Shown here: positions 27,245 through 36,217 of the stretch, in pieces | How the letters are laid out: each line of letters begins with the position of its first letter | Position numbering within the stretch: the stretch's first letter is position 1 | Assembly: GCF_022829445.1 (NCBI RefSeq) | Contig: NZ_JAKSXY010000083.1 | Location: 124,001 to 188,000 of the forward strand | Direction of reading: 5' to 3' | DNA from: Methylobacterium sp. J-068 | GTDB lineage: Bacteria; Pseudomonadota; Alphaproteobacteria; Rhizobiales; Beijerinckiaceae | Length of the DNA stretch: 64,000 nt | Position numbers and translations under genes: made by a program | Notes under the pieces: model-generated | What the model was told of the DNA's origin: nothing | Seen by the model: the letters and a program-made list of their open reading frames with translations, nothing else | Databases searched by the model: none

Positions 27245-27463
27245 ATGAATGAAACGCTACGACCGCGAACGACAGCCTCGATCGCGTCGCACGACCGGGA
27301 GTTTCGGGGCCGTCGATCCTTGCGCGGCGCGCGCCCGCATCCGCTGGTCGCCAGCCTCGCGGGCGGCCTGCAGGCGACCTACGCGACGCAGCCCGAGGAT
27401 GAGGTCACGGATCTCTTCGCCGGTCTGATCGCGCGCCTCGATCGTGGAGAGGAGGCGCGGTAG
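27245..27463 (+). CDS. Small NepR-like protein (candidate anti-sigma factor)
   Basis: A 72-residue ORF starting ATGAATGAAACG. The C-terminal part, with LAGGLQATYATQPEDEVTDL running into LFAGLIARLD, resembles the two short helices of NepR proteins (consensus near I-G-x-x-L-R-x-x-Y with a later P-x-x-x-x-x-L-L-x-x-L-D). NepR binds and holds the EcfG sigma factor until phosphorylated PhyR displaces it. The N-terminal half is Arg-rich and looks unstructured, also as in NepR. It lies between two sensor kinase genes, which fits, but neither phyR nor ecfG is nearby. The motif match is partial, and the ORF could be a chance frame. Confidence 0.42.
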   Translation: MNETLRPRTTASIASHDREFRGRRSLRGARPHPLVASLAGGLQATYATQPEDEVTDLFAGLIARLDRGEEAR

Positions 27464-27470
27464 CGCCGTC

Positions 27471-27567
27471 AGACCAAATCTGGTTGCTCCCTTCGGGATA
27501 GCGGATCCGGGCTTGGCTCCGGCGCCGCGCGGGCTGAGCGAGACCGTTTCCGCTTCGATCAAGGGTA
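27471..27567 (-). repeat. Dispersed stop-codon-linked repeat, copy C
   Basis: Read on the minus strand it starts 8 bases beyond the stop of the hybrid kinase gene: a degenerate palindrome (CCCTTGATCGAAGCGGAAAC then GGTCTC), then GCTCAGCCCGCGCGGC, GGATCCGC, TCCCGAAGGGA and a final TTTGGTCTGA. Block order and direction relative to the upstream gene are the same as in copies A, D and E. Confidence 0.82.
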
Positions 27568-27574
27568 GACAGGC

Positions 27575-30028
27575 TCAGAGCGGGCGTCGGCGGCCCCGCC
27601 GGCTCCGGGCCACGGCCTTCGTCAGGACGCGCGAGAGCTGCTCCACCGAGTAGGGTTTGTGCAGCAGTTCGAAGCCATGGCTTCCTTCCTCGGCCAGCAC
27701 GTGGCTGTAGCCGCTGGCGAGCACCACCGGCAGGTCGGGCCGGCGCCTGCCGATCTCCTTTGCGAGTTCGATCCCGTTCATGCCCGGCATGACCACGTCC
27801 GAGAACACCACTTCGAAGCGGTAGGGAATTTTCTCGATCTGGCGCAGGGCATCCGCCGCGTTGGTGGCCCAGACCGTGTGATAGCCGAGTTCCGCCAGAG
27901 TCTGCGTGGCGAAGCCGCCGACCTCGGGATTGTCCTCCACCACGAGCACGCAGGTGCCGTGCCCTTCCGTCAGCGGCTCGGACTCGTCGATCGGATCCGT
28001 GGCCGGAACCGCGTCGGCGACGCGCGGCAGGTAGAGGGTGAAGGTGGCCCCCTGGCCCGGCGGGCTCTGCACCACGATCTCGCCGCCCGATTGCTTGGCG
28101 AAGCCGAAGACCTGGCTGAGGCCGAGGCCCGTGCCCTGGCCGACACCCTTGGTGGTGTAGAAGGGCTCGAAGATCCGGTGGAGTTCGGCCGGCGCGATGC
28201 CGGCGCCGGTATCCGTGAGGGCCACGGCCACGAAGGCGCCGCCGGGAATGCCGAGCGGCGGGATGCCTTCGACGGACAGGACACGGATCGTCAGACGGCC
28301 CTGGCCCTCCATCGCGTCGCGGGCATTGACCGCCATGTTCACCAGGGCGGTGTCGAACTGGCTCGGATCGGCATGCGCGAAGCAGGGCTCGTCCGGGACC
28401 TCGACCACGATCTCGATCCGGGCCCCCGTCAGGGTCGCGACCATCTCGCTGATCGCTGCGACGCCGGTGCCGACATTGAAGATCTCGGGCTTGAGCGCCT
28501 GACGCCGCGCGAAGGCGAGGAGCTGGCCCGTGAGCTTGGCCGCGCGGCCGACGGTGTCCGAGATCGCATCGACGTAACGCCTGCGACGCTCCTCCGGCAG
28601 GCCGGGCCGCTTCAGGAGGTCGGTGGAGGATTTGATGACGGTGAGAAGGTTGTTGAAATCGTGGGCGACGCCGCCGGTGAGCTGGCCCACCGCTTCCATC
28701 TTCTGCGCCTGACGCAGGGCCTCCTGGGCCTGGTCGAGGGCGGCCTCCCGCGCCTTGTCCTCGGTGATGTCGCGGCCGCTGCAATAGGCCCGACCACCCT
28801 CGGGCACCGCCGTCCAGGACAGCCACCGATAGAGGCCGTCTCGGGTCCGGTATCGGTTCTCGAAGCGGAAGACCGGCCTGTTCTCGGCCAGCGCGGCGAT
28901 CGCCTCGCGGCTTCGCGCCACGTCGTCCGGATGAATCAGATCGAGGACGGGGCGCCCCGCGATCTCGGATTCCGGCCAGCCGAGAATGATCTCCCAGGCC
29001 GGGTTCAGGCGCTCGAAGTAGCCGTCCGGATGAAATACGCCAAGCAGGTCCGGGCTCACCTGCCAGGTCAGGCCGCGCTCGTGCGCCCGCAGGATCACCT
29101 GACGCTCGAGATCGGCGTTGAGGAAGCGCAGCTCCGCCTCGTTCCGGCGAAGGGCGATCTCGGCGAGCGCCCGATCCGTGACGTCGACGCCCTCGACGAA
29201 GATGCCCGTGACGGTGCCATTGTCGCAGAAGATCGGCTGATAGACGAAGTCGAGATAGAGCTCGGTTTCCGGCCCGTTCGGCTCCGCCTGGAGGGTGAGG
29301 CGCGAGGCCGTGGCGGTGAAGGCCTCGCCGGTCCGGTACACGGTGTCGAGGAGGTCGAGGTAGCCCTGGGCGACCGCGTCCGGCAGGGCTTCGGCCACGG
29401 TGCGACCCAGCACCGGCCGATTGCCGACGAGGCGCAGGTAAGCCGGGTTGGCGAGTTCGAAGCGGTGCTCGGGTCCGCGCAGAACCGCCATGAAGCTCGG
29501 GGCCTGGGCGAAGAGCTGTTCGAGGCGGCGACGCTCGGCACTGGCCTCACGCTCGGCCTGGAGCCGTCCCGTGGTCTCGGCACAGGCGCAGAACATGCCG
29601 GCGACCCGGCCGCTCTCGTCGCGTACCGGCGTGTAGCCGAACGAGAAGAACGTTTCCTCCGGATAGCCGTTGCGGTGCATGATGAAGGCGATGCCGTCCA
29701 TATGCGTCGCCTCGCCCGCATAGGCGCGAGAGAGGATCGGCTCCACCTGATCCCAGATGTCGTGCCAGAGGTCGCGGAACGAGCCGCCCAAAGCGGCGGG
29801 ATGGCGAGCGCCGCACATCGCCGCGTAGCCGTCGTTGTAGAGGGTGACGTAGTCGGGTCCCCAGACGATCAACATCGGCTGCTGCGAGCCGAGCATGACG
29901 CCCACCAGCGTCTTCAGCGCCTGCGGCCAGGTCGCCGGCAGGCCGAGCGGGGAGGTGGACCAATCGTGGACGCGCAGGAGCGCGCCGGTCTCTCCCCCTT
30001 CGATCAGGAACGCTTCGCGGAACGGCAT
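27575..30028 (-). CDS. PAS-rich hybrid sensor histidine kinase/response regulator
   Basis: An 817-residue soluble hybrid kinase. Three PAS-type sensor units cover about 15-165 ([20 protein letters not shown], a widespread soluble-kinase start), 170-300 and 310-430. The HisKA domain has [15 protein letters not shown] (His about 453). The HATPase_c domain follows, with N-box [12 protein letters not shown] and [10 protein letters not shown] receiver domain ends the protein (about 690-805: [12 protein letters not shown], phospho-Asp in [21 protein letters not shown]). The layout matches blue-light or redox PAS hybrid kinases, but the cysteine motif of LOV domains is not visible. There is no separate DNA-binding output gene beside it. 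Confidence 0.93.
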   Translation of the reverse strand: MPFREAFLIEGGETGALLRVHDWSTSPLGLPATWPQALKTLVGVMLGSQQPMLIVWGPDYVTLYNDGYAAMCGARHPAALGGSFRDLWHDIWDQVEPILSRAYAGEATHMDGIAFIMHRNGYPEETFFSFGYTPVRDESGRVAGMFCACAETTGRLQAEREASAERRRLEQLFAQAPSFMAVLRGPEHRFELANPAYLRLVGNRPVLGRTVAEALPDAVAQGYLDLLDTVYRTGEAFTATASRLTLQAEPNGPETELYLDFVYQPIFCDNGTVTGIFVEGVDVTDRALAEIALRRNEAELRFLNADLERQVILRAHERGLTWQVSPDLLGVFHPDGYFERLNPAWEIILGWPESEIAGRPVLDLIHPDDVARSREAIAALAENRPVFRFENRYRTRDGLYRWLSWTAVPEGGRAYCSGRDITEDKAREAALDQAQEALRQAQKMEAVGQLTGGVAHDFNNLLTVIKSSTDLLKRPGLPEERRRRYVDAISDTVGRAAKLTGQLLAFARRQALKPEIFNVGTGVAAISEMVATLTGARIEIVVEVPDEPCFAHADPSQFDTALVNMAVNARDAMEGQGRLTIRVLSVEGIPPLGIPGGAFVAVALTDTGAGIAPAELHRIFEPFYTTKGVGQGTGLGLSQVFGFAKQSGGEIVVQSPPGQGATFTLYLPRVADAVPATDPIDESEPLTEGHGTCVLVVEDNPEVGGFATQTLAELGYHTVWATNAADALRQIEKIPYRFEVVFSDVVMPGMNGIELAKEIGRRRPDLPVVLASGYSHVLAEEGSHGFELLHKPYSVEQLSRVLTKAVARSRRGRRRPL

Positions 30029-30138
30029 CGGCGAGCATCCTGCACGTGGCGCGTCCGAGCGCCAGCGCCCCGGTCACGCGGTAACGTCGATCCCATGATG
30101 CGGGTCCTCGGAACGCCCGTCCCGCACCGCGCCAAAGC

Positions 30139-30636
30139 TTACAGACCGCGATTGGCGCCGGGGACCACGCTCGCGCCCGAACCGCTGCCGAAGGGCTCGT
30201 ACTTGGTCAGGCCACGGAAGAGCTGGCTGAGGAAGGCGCGATCGGCGCCGCTGGTCGGGGTGGTGCGCTCGATGAAATCGAACACCTTGCCGTCCTGAAG
30301 GCCGTACAAGGCGACGCGCTCCACCTTGAACGCTGAGGTGAAGTAGACGGCCGTGACCTTCTGGTCCTCGACCTGCTCACCGAGGAACAGGACGGTGCGG
30401 CGCGTGTTCTGGCTGATGTAATACCAGGACTTGTTGCCGACGGTGGACACCGTGGAGGGCGTGCCCAGGATCTGAAGCACCTGCTCGGCGCTCATGCCGG
30501 GCTTCACCGTGGCGAGCGCCGCCTGATCGATCTGGTAGCCGTGACGAATATCCTCGCCGATGCATCCGGAGACGCCGGCTCCGATCACGCCGAGGACGGC
30601 GAGGCGAGCGAGCGACGAAACGAAACGGCGCGACAT
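30139..30636 (-). CDS. bamE: Outer membrane assembly lipoprotein BamE
   Basis: A 165-residue lipoprotein of the BAM complex, which inserts beta-barrel proteins into the outer membrane. The signal peptide ends at the lipobox VSGC (Cys about 24). The SmpA/OmlA fold follows: IDQAALATVKPGMSAEQVLQ and ILGTPSTV, then SWYYISQNTRR. The C-terminal 60 residues are longer than in E. coli BamE, as usual for alphaproteobacteria. It diverges from the ubiquinol-cytochrome c chaperone gene, a common neighbour in the group. Confidence 0.94.
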   Translation of the reverse strand: MSRRFVSSLARLAVLGVIGAGVSGCIGEDIRHGYQIDQAALATVKPGMSAEQVLQILGTPSTVSTVGNKSWYYISQNTRRTVLFLGEQVEDQKVTAVYFTSAFKVERVALYGLQDGKVFDFIERTTPTSGADRAFLSQLFRGLTKYEPFGSGSGASVVPGANRGL

Positions 30637-30843
30637 CGGCCACCCTTAGCTTACCGTGAGGAACTGAATGCGTGTGCGGCCTCGCTCCAGATCCCGTCGC
30701 CGGGGCGACGAAGATTCCCGATGGAGGTTGCACCTTGACCGTTCGCTGCCGTAACGCGGGGTTATGGTTTTGACAAGGCAAGCCCAGCCACACCCGGCGG
30801 CCGTCCGCGGGCGGGCCATCCTCTCGCGGCGGGGAGGCGTCGC

Positions 30844-31446
30844 ATGATCGGACATCTCGTGGAGCGCCTGCGCTCCTGGGGGCGGCCGAGCCCACGCGCG
30901 CGCCTGATCGAGGCGCTGCACCTGCGGATCAACGAGGCGGCCCGTCAGCCGGATCTCTACACCGGTCTCGGGGTGCCCGACACGCTGGAGGGGCGCTTCG
31001 AATGCCTGATCCTGCACGTCATCCTGGTGCTGCGGCGACTCAACCGCCTGCCGGAGCCGGCGGCGGACGTCGCACAGGACCTCGTGAATTCGGTGTTCCT
31101 GCAGCTCGATTCGTCGTTGCGCGAGTCCGGCATCGGTGATTTCGGCGTTCCCAAGCGCATGAAGAAGCTCGGCGCCGCCTTCTATGGTCGGGCCGCGGGC
31201 TATGACGCGGCCCTCGATGCCGGCGATACGGTTGCGTTGCGGGCGGCGCTGGCCCGCAACGTCCTCGGACTGGATTCGCCCGAGCCCGCACACGATCTCG
31301 CGCGCTACGTCGAAGCCGCCGCGATGGCCCTGGCTCGATCCGACCTCGACGGTCTGATCGGCGCGGGCCCGCCATTCCCCTCTCCCAGCTCCTTCGCCGC
31401 TCCGCGCGCGGAGCGAGGCGCTTCTCCGGCACGGACCGCACCATGA
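30844..31446 (+). CDS. Ubiquinol-cytochrome c chaperone family protein
   Basis: A 200-residue protein related to mitochondrial Cbp3/UQCC1, which helps assemble cytochrome b of the bc1 complex. Recognisable parts are [20 protein letters not shown] at about 39-58, [20 protein letters not shown], and [18 protein letters not shown]. It overlaps the next gene (DUF177) by four bases (ATGA), which is the conserved order in alphaproteobacteria. Confidence 0.92.
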   Translation: MIGHLVERLRSWGRPSPRARLIEALHLRINEAARQPDLYTGLGVPDTLEGRFECLILHVILVLRRLNRLPEPAADVAQDLVNSVFLQLDSSLRESGIGDFGVPKRMKKLGAAFYGRAAGYDAALDAGDTVALRAALARNVLGLDSPEPAHDLARYVEAAAMALARSDLDGLIGAGPPFPSPSSFAAPRAERGASPARTAP

Positions 31447-31952
31447 CACGGCACGAAGAGACCGGCCCGCTCTCGCGGATCGTCAGCGTCGATCGCCTCC
31501 GGCGCAGCGACGGAAACCTCACCGTGACGGCGAGCCCCGAGGAATGCGCGGCTCTGGCGCGGGCCTTCGCGGTTCCGGGCATCCGCGACCTCGTCGGCAC
31601 GTTCGAGACCAGCGGGCCGCCCTCGGCCTTCCGGGTGCGGGGCAGCGTGAAGGCCCTCGTGACCCAGGTCTGCACCGTGAGCCTCGACCCGTTCGAGGGG
31701 CCGGTCTCGGAGCCCGTCGACCTCCTGTTCACGGATACGGACCCGCTCGCGGGCACGGATGCCGAGGATGCGGACGTCCCGGACCCGATCGTGAATGGCA
31801 GGATCGATTTCGGTACCATCACGGCCGAATTCCTGGCGCTGGGGCTCGATCCTTATCCGCGCAAGCCCGGCATCACCTTCGAGCCGCATTTGGAGGACAC
31901 CGACGAGCCGCCGCTCGCGGCCCTGAGCGCCCTGAAGCCCGCCAAAGACTGA
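31443..31952 (+). CDS. DUF177/YceD family protein
   Basis: A 169-residue cytosolic protein of the DUF177 (YceD) family; YceD homologues are linked to 23S rRNA accumulation and often precede rpmF and plsX. Family signatures are [20 protein letters not shown], and near the C-terminus [19 protein letters not shown]. The rpmF gene often found next is absent here. The stop codon overlaps the start of dispersed repeat copy D, and plsX follows 314 bases later. Confidence 0.9.
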   Translation: MTRHEETGPLSRIVSVDRLRRSDGNLTVTASPEECAALARAFAVPGIRDLVGTFETSGPPSAFRVRGSVKALVTQVCTVSLDPFEGPVSEPVDLLFTDTDPLAGTDAEDADVPDPIVNGRIDFGTITAEFLALGLDPYPRKPGITFEPHLEDTDEPPLAALSALKPAKD

Positions 31953-32062
31953 TCCGGTCTCCGCTTCGATCCGGCGGATACCGGATCGCAAGCCCGCGCG
32001 GCGTGGGCGCGAAGGCCAAATCCGCCATCCCGAAGGGATCGAAGGGAATCGGCCTGAGGCCG
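31951..32062 (+). repeat. Dispersed stop-codon-linked repeat, copy D
   Basis: The palindrome arms GATCCGGTCTCCGC and GCGGATACCGGATC (31951-31987, one mismatch) begin inside the TGA of the DUF177 gene. The tail follows with AAGCCCGCGCGGC, GCGCGAAGGCCAAATCCGC, ATCCCGAAGGGATCGA and AATCGGCCTGA. It is the most diverged palindrome but keeps the block order. Confidence 0.8.
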
Positions 32063-32266
32063 GCCGAACGCCGCCGCCGCGAAGGCGTTCGCGGAAAAGC
32101 TCAGATTTCGTTTGCCCGGCGGGCACCAATCGTTATTTTCCGCCGCGCCGGGCGCAATCGCGCTGCGCCGGGCTCGGGGCGAGCGGTCCGTCGCGGCCCC
32201 GCCCATCTTCGCCCTTCCACGGAAGGGCCGTTCCCATCCGTGATCAGAGGCCATCGGCCACCCGAT
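32063..32266 (+). other. Leader region of plsX
   Basis: About 200 bases with no gene. It contains a relatively A/T-rich spot (CAGATTTCGTTTG, then AATCGTTATTTTCC at about 32129-32142) that could hold the plsX-fabH promoter. No riboswitch or FabR-type site was recognised. Confidence 0.4.
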
Positions 32267-33301
32267 ATGTCCCAGAGAGTGTGCATCTCGCTCGACGCCA
32301 TGGGCGGCGACCACGGCCCCACGACCGTGGTGCCGGGCGCCGCCATCGCCCGCGAGCGCCATCCCGAGATGACGTTCCTGATGTTCGGGGACGAGGCGAT
32401 CCTCGCGCCGCTGGTGGCGGCCGAGCCGCGCCTGAAGGGCGCGGTGGAGATCCGGCACACCACGGTGTCGATCGCCATGGACGACAAGCCGAGCCAGGCC
32501 GTGCGCTCCGGCCGGGGCAAGTCCTCGATGTGGCGCGCCATCCAGGCGGTGAAGGACGGCGAGGCCGACGCCGCCGTCTCGGCCGGCAATACCGGCGCCC
32601 TGATGGCGATGTCGAAGATCTGCCTCAAGACCCTCGCGGGCATCGAGCGACCGGCCATCGCCTGCCTCTGGCCGACCGTGCGCGGCGAGAGCGTGGTGCT
32701 CGATGTCGGCGCCACCATCGGCACCGATGCCGAGCACCTCGTCGAGATGGCGGTGATGGGCTCGGCCATGGCGCGGATCGTGTTCGACCTCGACCGTCCG
32801 ACGGTGGGTCTTCTGAACGTGGGCACCGAGGAGATGAAGGGCAACGAGGCGGTGAAGGAAGCCGCCCGCTACCTGCGCGAGACCGACCTGCCGAACCTCA
32901 CCTATCACGGCTTCGTCGAGGGCAACGACCTCGGGAAGGGTACGGTCGACGTCGTCGTCACGGAAGGGTTCACCGGCAACATCGCCCTGAAGACGGCGGA
33001 AGGCACGGCCAAGCAGATCGGCAGCTACCTGCGGAGCGCCATGAGCCGGACCCTCTCGGCCAAGATCGGCTACCTCTTCGCGCGTCAGGCCTTCAAGGCT
33101 TTGCGCGAGAAGATGAACCCGAGCCGCGCCAATGGCGGCGTGTTCCTCGGGCTCGAGGGCATCGTCATCAAGAGCCACGGTTCGGAGGATGCGCACGGCT
33201 TCGCCGCCGCCGTCGACCTGGCCCACGACATGGCCCGGCACGACCTGATGCGCACCATCCGCGACATGCTCGACCTGACACCGGCGGCGGTTTCGTCGTG
33301 A
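32267..33301 (+). CDS. plsX: Phosphate acyltransferase PlsX
   Basis: Makes acyl-phosphate from acyl-ACP, the first step of phospholipid synthesis in the PlsX-PlsY route. The ATG at 32267 gives 344 residues beginning [18 protein letters not shown], the family signature. Other motifs are [46 protein letters not shown] and [19 protein letters not shown]. fabH starts 16 bases downstream, the standard order. Confidence 0.96.
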   Translation: MSQRVCISLDAMGGDHGPTTVVPGAAIARERHPEMTFLMFGDEAILAPLVAAEPRLKGAVEIRHTTVSIAMDDKPSQAVRSGRGKSSMWRAIQAVKDGEADAAVSAGNTGALMAMSKICLKTLAGIERPAIACLWPTVRGESVVLDVGATIGTDAEHLVEMAVMGSAMARIVFDLDRPTVGLLNVGTEEMKGNEAVKEAARYLRETDLPNLTYHGFVEGNDLGKGTVDVVVTEGFTGNIALKTAEGTAKQIGSYLRSAMSRTLSAKIGYLFARQAFKALREKMNPSRANGGVFLGLEGIVIKSHGSEDAHGFAAAVDLAHDMARHDLMRTIRDMLDLTPAAVSS

Positions 33302-33317
33302 ACAGAAGGACGGCGCC

Positions 33318-34343
33318 ATGACGGTTCGCCCCGAGTCGCCTCTCTCCGGAACGCCGCCACTCCATAAACCCGTCCTGCGCTCCGTCGTGGTCGGCTGTGG
33401 CTCCGCCCTGCCGGCCCGGTGCGTCACGAACGAGGAACTCAGCCGCACCGTCGAGACCTCCGACGCGTGGATCGTGCAGCGCACCGGCATCCGCCAGCGC
33501 TACCTCGCGGACGCCTCGGAGACGACCTCCGTCCTCGGCGCCCGCGCGGCGCGGGCCGCCCTCGACGACGCGGGCCTGAGCGCCGACGACATCGATCTGA
33601 TCATCTGCGCCACCTCGACCCCGGACCACACCTTTCCCTCGACCGCCACCGAGATTCAGGCCGCGCTCGGCCTGCGTGGCGGCTTCGCCTTCGACGTCCA
33701 GGCCGTCTGTGCCGGCTTCGTCTACGCGGTGACCACCGCCGACAAGTTCCTGAGCACGGGCAGCGCCAGGCGCGCGCTGGTCATCGGCGCCGAGACCTTT
33801 TCGCGAATCCTCGATTGGGAGGACCGCACCACCTGCGTGCTGTTCGGCGACGGGGCCGGCGCCATCGTGCTGGAGGCCCGCGAGGGAGAGGGCACCAGCG
33901 CCGATCGCGGCGTGCTGACCGCGAGCCTGCGCTCCGACGGCAGCCACCGCGACAAACTCTACGTCGATGGCGGGCCGGGCTCGACCGGAACCACCGGACA
34001 CCTGCGCATGACCGGCAAGGAGGTGTTCCGCTTCGCGGTCGGCTCAGTGACCGACGTGATCGACGACGCCTTCCGGGCCTCCGGCATGACGGCCGAGGAC
34101 CTCGCCTGGTTCGTGCCTCACCAGGCCAACCGCCGGATCATCGAGGCGTCCGCCGACAAGCTCGGCATCGCCCGCGAGAAGGTCGTGCTCACCGTGGACA
34201 GGCACGGCAACACCTCGGCGGCCTCGATCCCGCTCGCCCTCGACGTCGCCCGCAAGGACGGGCGCATCCGGGACGGCGACCTCGTGATGATCGAGGCGAT
34301 CGGCGGTGGATTCACCTGGGGCGCCGCACTCATCCGTTGGTAG
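33318..34343 (+). CDS. fabH: 3-oxoacyl-ACP synthase III
   Basis: Starts fatty acid synthesis by condensing acetyl-CoA with malonyl-ACP. The 341-residue protein has the catalytic triad: Cys in [12 protein letters not shown], His in [12 protein letters not shown], and Asn in [14 protein letters not shown]. The N-terminus also shows [13 protein letters not shown]. An extra N-terminal extension of about 18 residues precedes the core, which is common in alphaproteobacteria. It is cotranscribed with plsX and followed after about 115 bases by ihfA. Confidence 0.96.
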   Translation: MTVRPESPLSGTPPLHKPVLRSVVVGCGSALPARCVTNEELSRTVETSDAWIVQRTGIRQRYLADASETTSVLGARAARAALDDAGLSADDIDLIICATSTPDHTFPSTATEIQAALGLRGGFAFDVQAVCAGFVYAVTTADKFLSTGSARRALVIGAETFSRILDWEDRTTCVLFGDGAGAIVLEAREGEGTSADRGVLTASLRSDGSHRDKLYVDGGPGSTGTTGHLRMTGKEVFRFAVGSVTDVIDDAFRASGMTAEDLAWFVPHQANRRIIEASADKLGIAREKVVLTVDRHGNTSAASIPLALDVARKDGRIRDGDLVMIEAIGGGFTWGAALIRW

Positions 34344-34458
34344 GCGTGGGTGATCCTATCGGTAATGCCTAAGCAGTGTTGACCCCGGCCTGAACGCCGA
34401 TTAGCGTGCGCAATCATAGAGATACTAAGAAAACTCGAATCGCCTTGGGGAATGTCGC

Positions 34459-34779
34459 ATGACGGGAAAGACGGTCACACGCGCCGATTTGAGCGAGGCC
34501 GTCTACCAGCAGGTCGGCCTCTCGCGGACCGAGTCTTCCGCCCTCGTCGAGACCGTGCTGTCCGAGATCTGCACCTGCCTCGCGAGCGGTGAGACCGTGA
34601 AGCTGTCCTCCTTCGGATCGTTCGTGGTGCGCAGCAAGGGCCGCCGCGTCGGCCGCAATCCGAAGACCGGCGTCGAGGTGGCCATCGAGCCGCGGCAGGT
34701 CATGGTGTTCAAGCCCTCGAACGTGCTGAAGGCGCGGATCAACGGCCTGAACGGCGCGACCGAACACGACGACGATTGA
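34459..34779 (+). CDS. ihfA: Integration host factor, alpha subunit
   Basis: A 106-residue DNA-bending protein that forms a dimer with IhfB. The sequence matches Ihf[41 protein letters not shown] and [20 protein letters not shown], including the Pro at the tip of the DNA-intercalating arm. The start ATG at 34459 gives the usual length. It is followed closely by a MerR-type gene, a pairing conserved in this group. Confidence 0.95.
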   Translation: MTGKTVTRADLSEAVYQQVGLSRTESSALVETVLSEICTCLASGETVKLSSFGSFVVRSKGRRVGRNPKTGVEVAIEPRQVMVFKPSNVLKARINGLNGATEHDDD

Positions 34780-34787
34780 GGGCCGCG

Positions 34788-35303
34788 ATGTCCCTCGCCG
34801 CTCGGGAAGTTGGACCGGCGCTCGATGGCCCCGCCGGGGAGCCGCGCATGCGCGACACGTCTGAGAAAAGCGCCGGGGCGTTCCGAACCATCAAGGAAGC
34901 CGCCGACGAACTCGACGTGCCCCAGCACGTCCTGCGGTTCTGGGAGACGCGGTTCGCTCAGATCCGTCCGGTCAAGCGGGCCGGGGGCCGGCGCTACTAC
35001 CGGCCGGACGATGTCGACCTCCTGAAGGGCATCAAGCGCCTGCTGCACGGGCAGGGTTACACGATCAAGGGCGCGCAGCGCGTGCTGCGTGAGCGGGGCC
35101 TGCGCTTCGTGCAATCCGTCGGGCGTGGAGAGGCGGAGGCCGCCGCGCCCACGCTTCAGGAGACCGAGAGCGGTCTCGAAGGCGGCCCGCATCAGGACGA
35201 GGGCCTCGCGGCACACGACCGGGCGGCGCTGGAGGAGGCGTTGCGGGATCTGCTGGAATGCCGCGCGGCGATCACCCGCTTGCGCCTGCCGCCCGAGTCC
35301 TGA
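34788..35303 (+). CDS. MerR family transcriptional regulator
   Basis: 171 residues from the ATG at 34788; a TTG overlapping the ihfA stop is a less likely start. The winged-helix DNA-binding domain is at about 25-95: [59 protein letters not shown]. The wording [11 protein letters not shown] is that of the regulator found next to ihfA in alphaproteobacteria. The C-terminal half is acidic, without cysteines for metal binding, so it is unlikely to be a metal sensor. Its target is unknown. Confidence 0.9.
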   Translation: MSLAAREVGPALDGPAGEPRMRDTSEKSAGAFRTIKEAADELDVPQHVLRFWETRFAQIRPVKRAGGRRYYRPDDVDLLKGIKRLLHGQGYTIKGAQRVLRERGLRFVQSVGRGEAEAAAPTLQETESGLEGGPHQDEGLAAHDRAALEEALRDLLECRAAITRLRLPPES

Positions 35304-35465
35304 TCACCGACCGATCCGCGCCCGCAGGGCCCCACTGCCCGGATCGGGTCGAGCGCGGCGTTCGCCCACTCGACGGCCGCGCTCGCCATCCCCACATCCG
35401 GTGAACACGGGTCACCTCCGCCGCGTCCCGCGCGGAGCGCCCGTCGTCATCGGAGTTCGTCCCGC

Positions 35466-35900
35466 ATGCTGCTCGTCCGTTCCGCCATTCTCCTCAGCGC
35501 CGGCCTCCTCCTGGCGGGGCCGGCCCTGGCCCAGACAACGGTCACGCGCAGCGAGAGCGCCACCTCCGGCAAGAGCGTGCGCCTCGCCATCGTGCCGAAC
35601 CTGAAGAAGGATTGCTCCACCGGCCCGATGCCGGAAATCCGGGTCAGCGGCGCGCCGAAGAACGGCTCGCTGATCACCAAGGTCGGCAAGATCAAGACGC
35701 CGGCCAAGTATCGCTGCCCCGGCAAGGAGGCGGCCGTGCAGGCGGTGTTCTACCAGAGCAAGGACGGCTTCACCGGCAGTGACGAGGTGACGGTCGACGT
35801 CAAGGATTCGGACGGCAACGTCCAGACCCAGAACATCAAGATCACGGTCGGTTCGGCCAAGACCGATGCGGCGCCGAAGAAGGACGGCACCGACCTGTAA
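35466..35900 (+). CDS. Secreted small hypothetical protein, Ig-like fold
   Basis: 144 residues with a clear signal peptide (LLVRSAILLSAGLLLAGPALAQ). The mature part is predicted beta-rich: two cysteines about 30 residues apart (KKDCSTG, KYRCPG) may form a disulfide, and FYQSKDGFTGSDEVTVDVKD resembles a cadherin/Ig-like strand pattern found in bacterial adhesion and surface proteins. The tail is Lys/Asp-rich. Its function is unknown. The stop is immediately followed by dispersed repeat copy E. Confidence 0.8.
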   Translation: MLLVRSAILLSAGLLLAGPALAQTTVTRSESATSGKSVRLAIVPNLKKDCSTGPMPEIRVSGAPKNGSLITKVGKIKTPAKYRCPGKEAAVQAVFYQSKDGFTGSDEVTVDVKDSDGNVQTQNIKITVGSAKTDAAPKKDGTDL

Positions 35901-36010
35901 GACTGTCTTCCGCTTAATCGAAGCGAAAGACGGTCTCGCTCAGCCCGCGCGGCCCCTGAGCGAAACCCGGATCCGCGACCCGAAGGGATCGACCGGATTC
36001 GGTCTGAAAC
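35901..36010 (+). repeat. Dispersed stop-codon-linked repeat, copy E
   Basis: It begins on the base after the TAA at 35898-35900. The palindrome is 35901-35937 (GACTGTCTTCCGCTT, AATCG, AAGCGAAAGACGGTCTC), then GCTCAGCCCGCGCGGCC, GAGCGAAACCCGGATCCGC, ACCCGAAGGGATCGA and GGATTCGGTCTGAAAC. This is the best-preserved full copy and defines the consensus tail. Confidence 0.87.
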
Positions 36011-36217
36011 GCGGCGCGGAGCCTCGGCGCAGCCGCCGGGGCTCTCGCTCCCGAACCCGAATGACAGGCCCGGGCAACAGCCCGGCATGGTGCACTGTGG
36101 CACGCATCACACGCCCGAATTTCGTCGTCATCGCGCTGCGACAAAACTGGGCCTGTCAGTTGCATCCAAGGCAAGACAGGATGAAGCTGTCGCTGTCGTG
36201 AGGGGATCGGAAAGCCT
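36011..36217 (+). other. Upstream region of prkA
   Basis: About 200 bases with no supported gene. It should contain the promoter of the prkA-yeaH-spoVR set. I see no clear GGAAC-N16/17-CGTT site for an EcfG-type sigma factor and no clear sigma-54 site (GG-N10-GC), though weak matches cannot be excluded by eye. Confidence 0.4.

Noticed and set aside
27659..30298. A long plus-strand frame opposite the hybrid kinase gene
   Set aside because: Antisense shadow of a complete kinase with all catalytic boxes.
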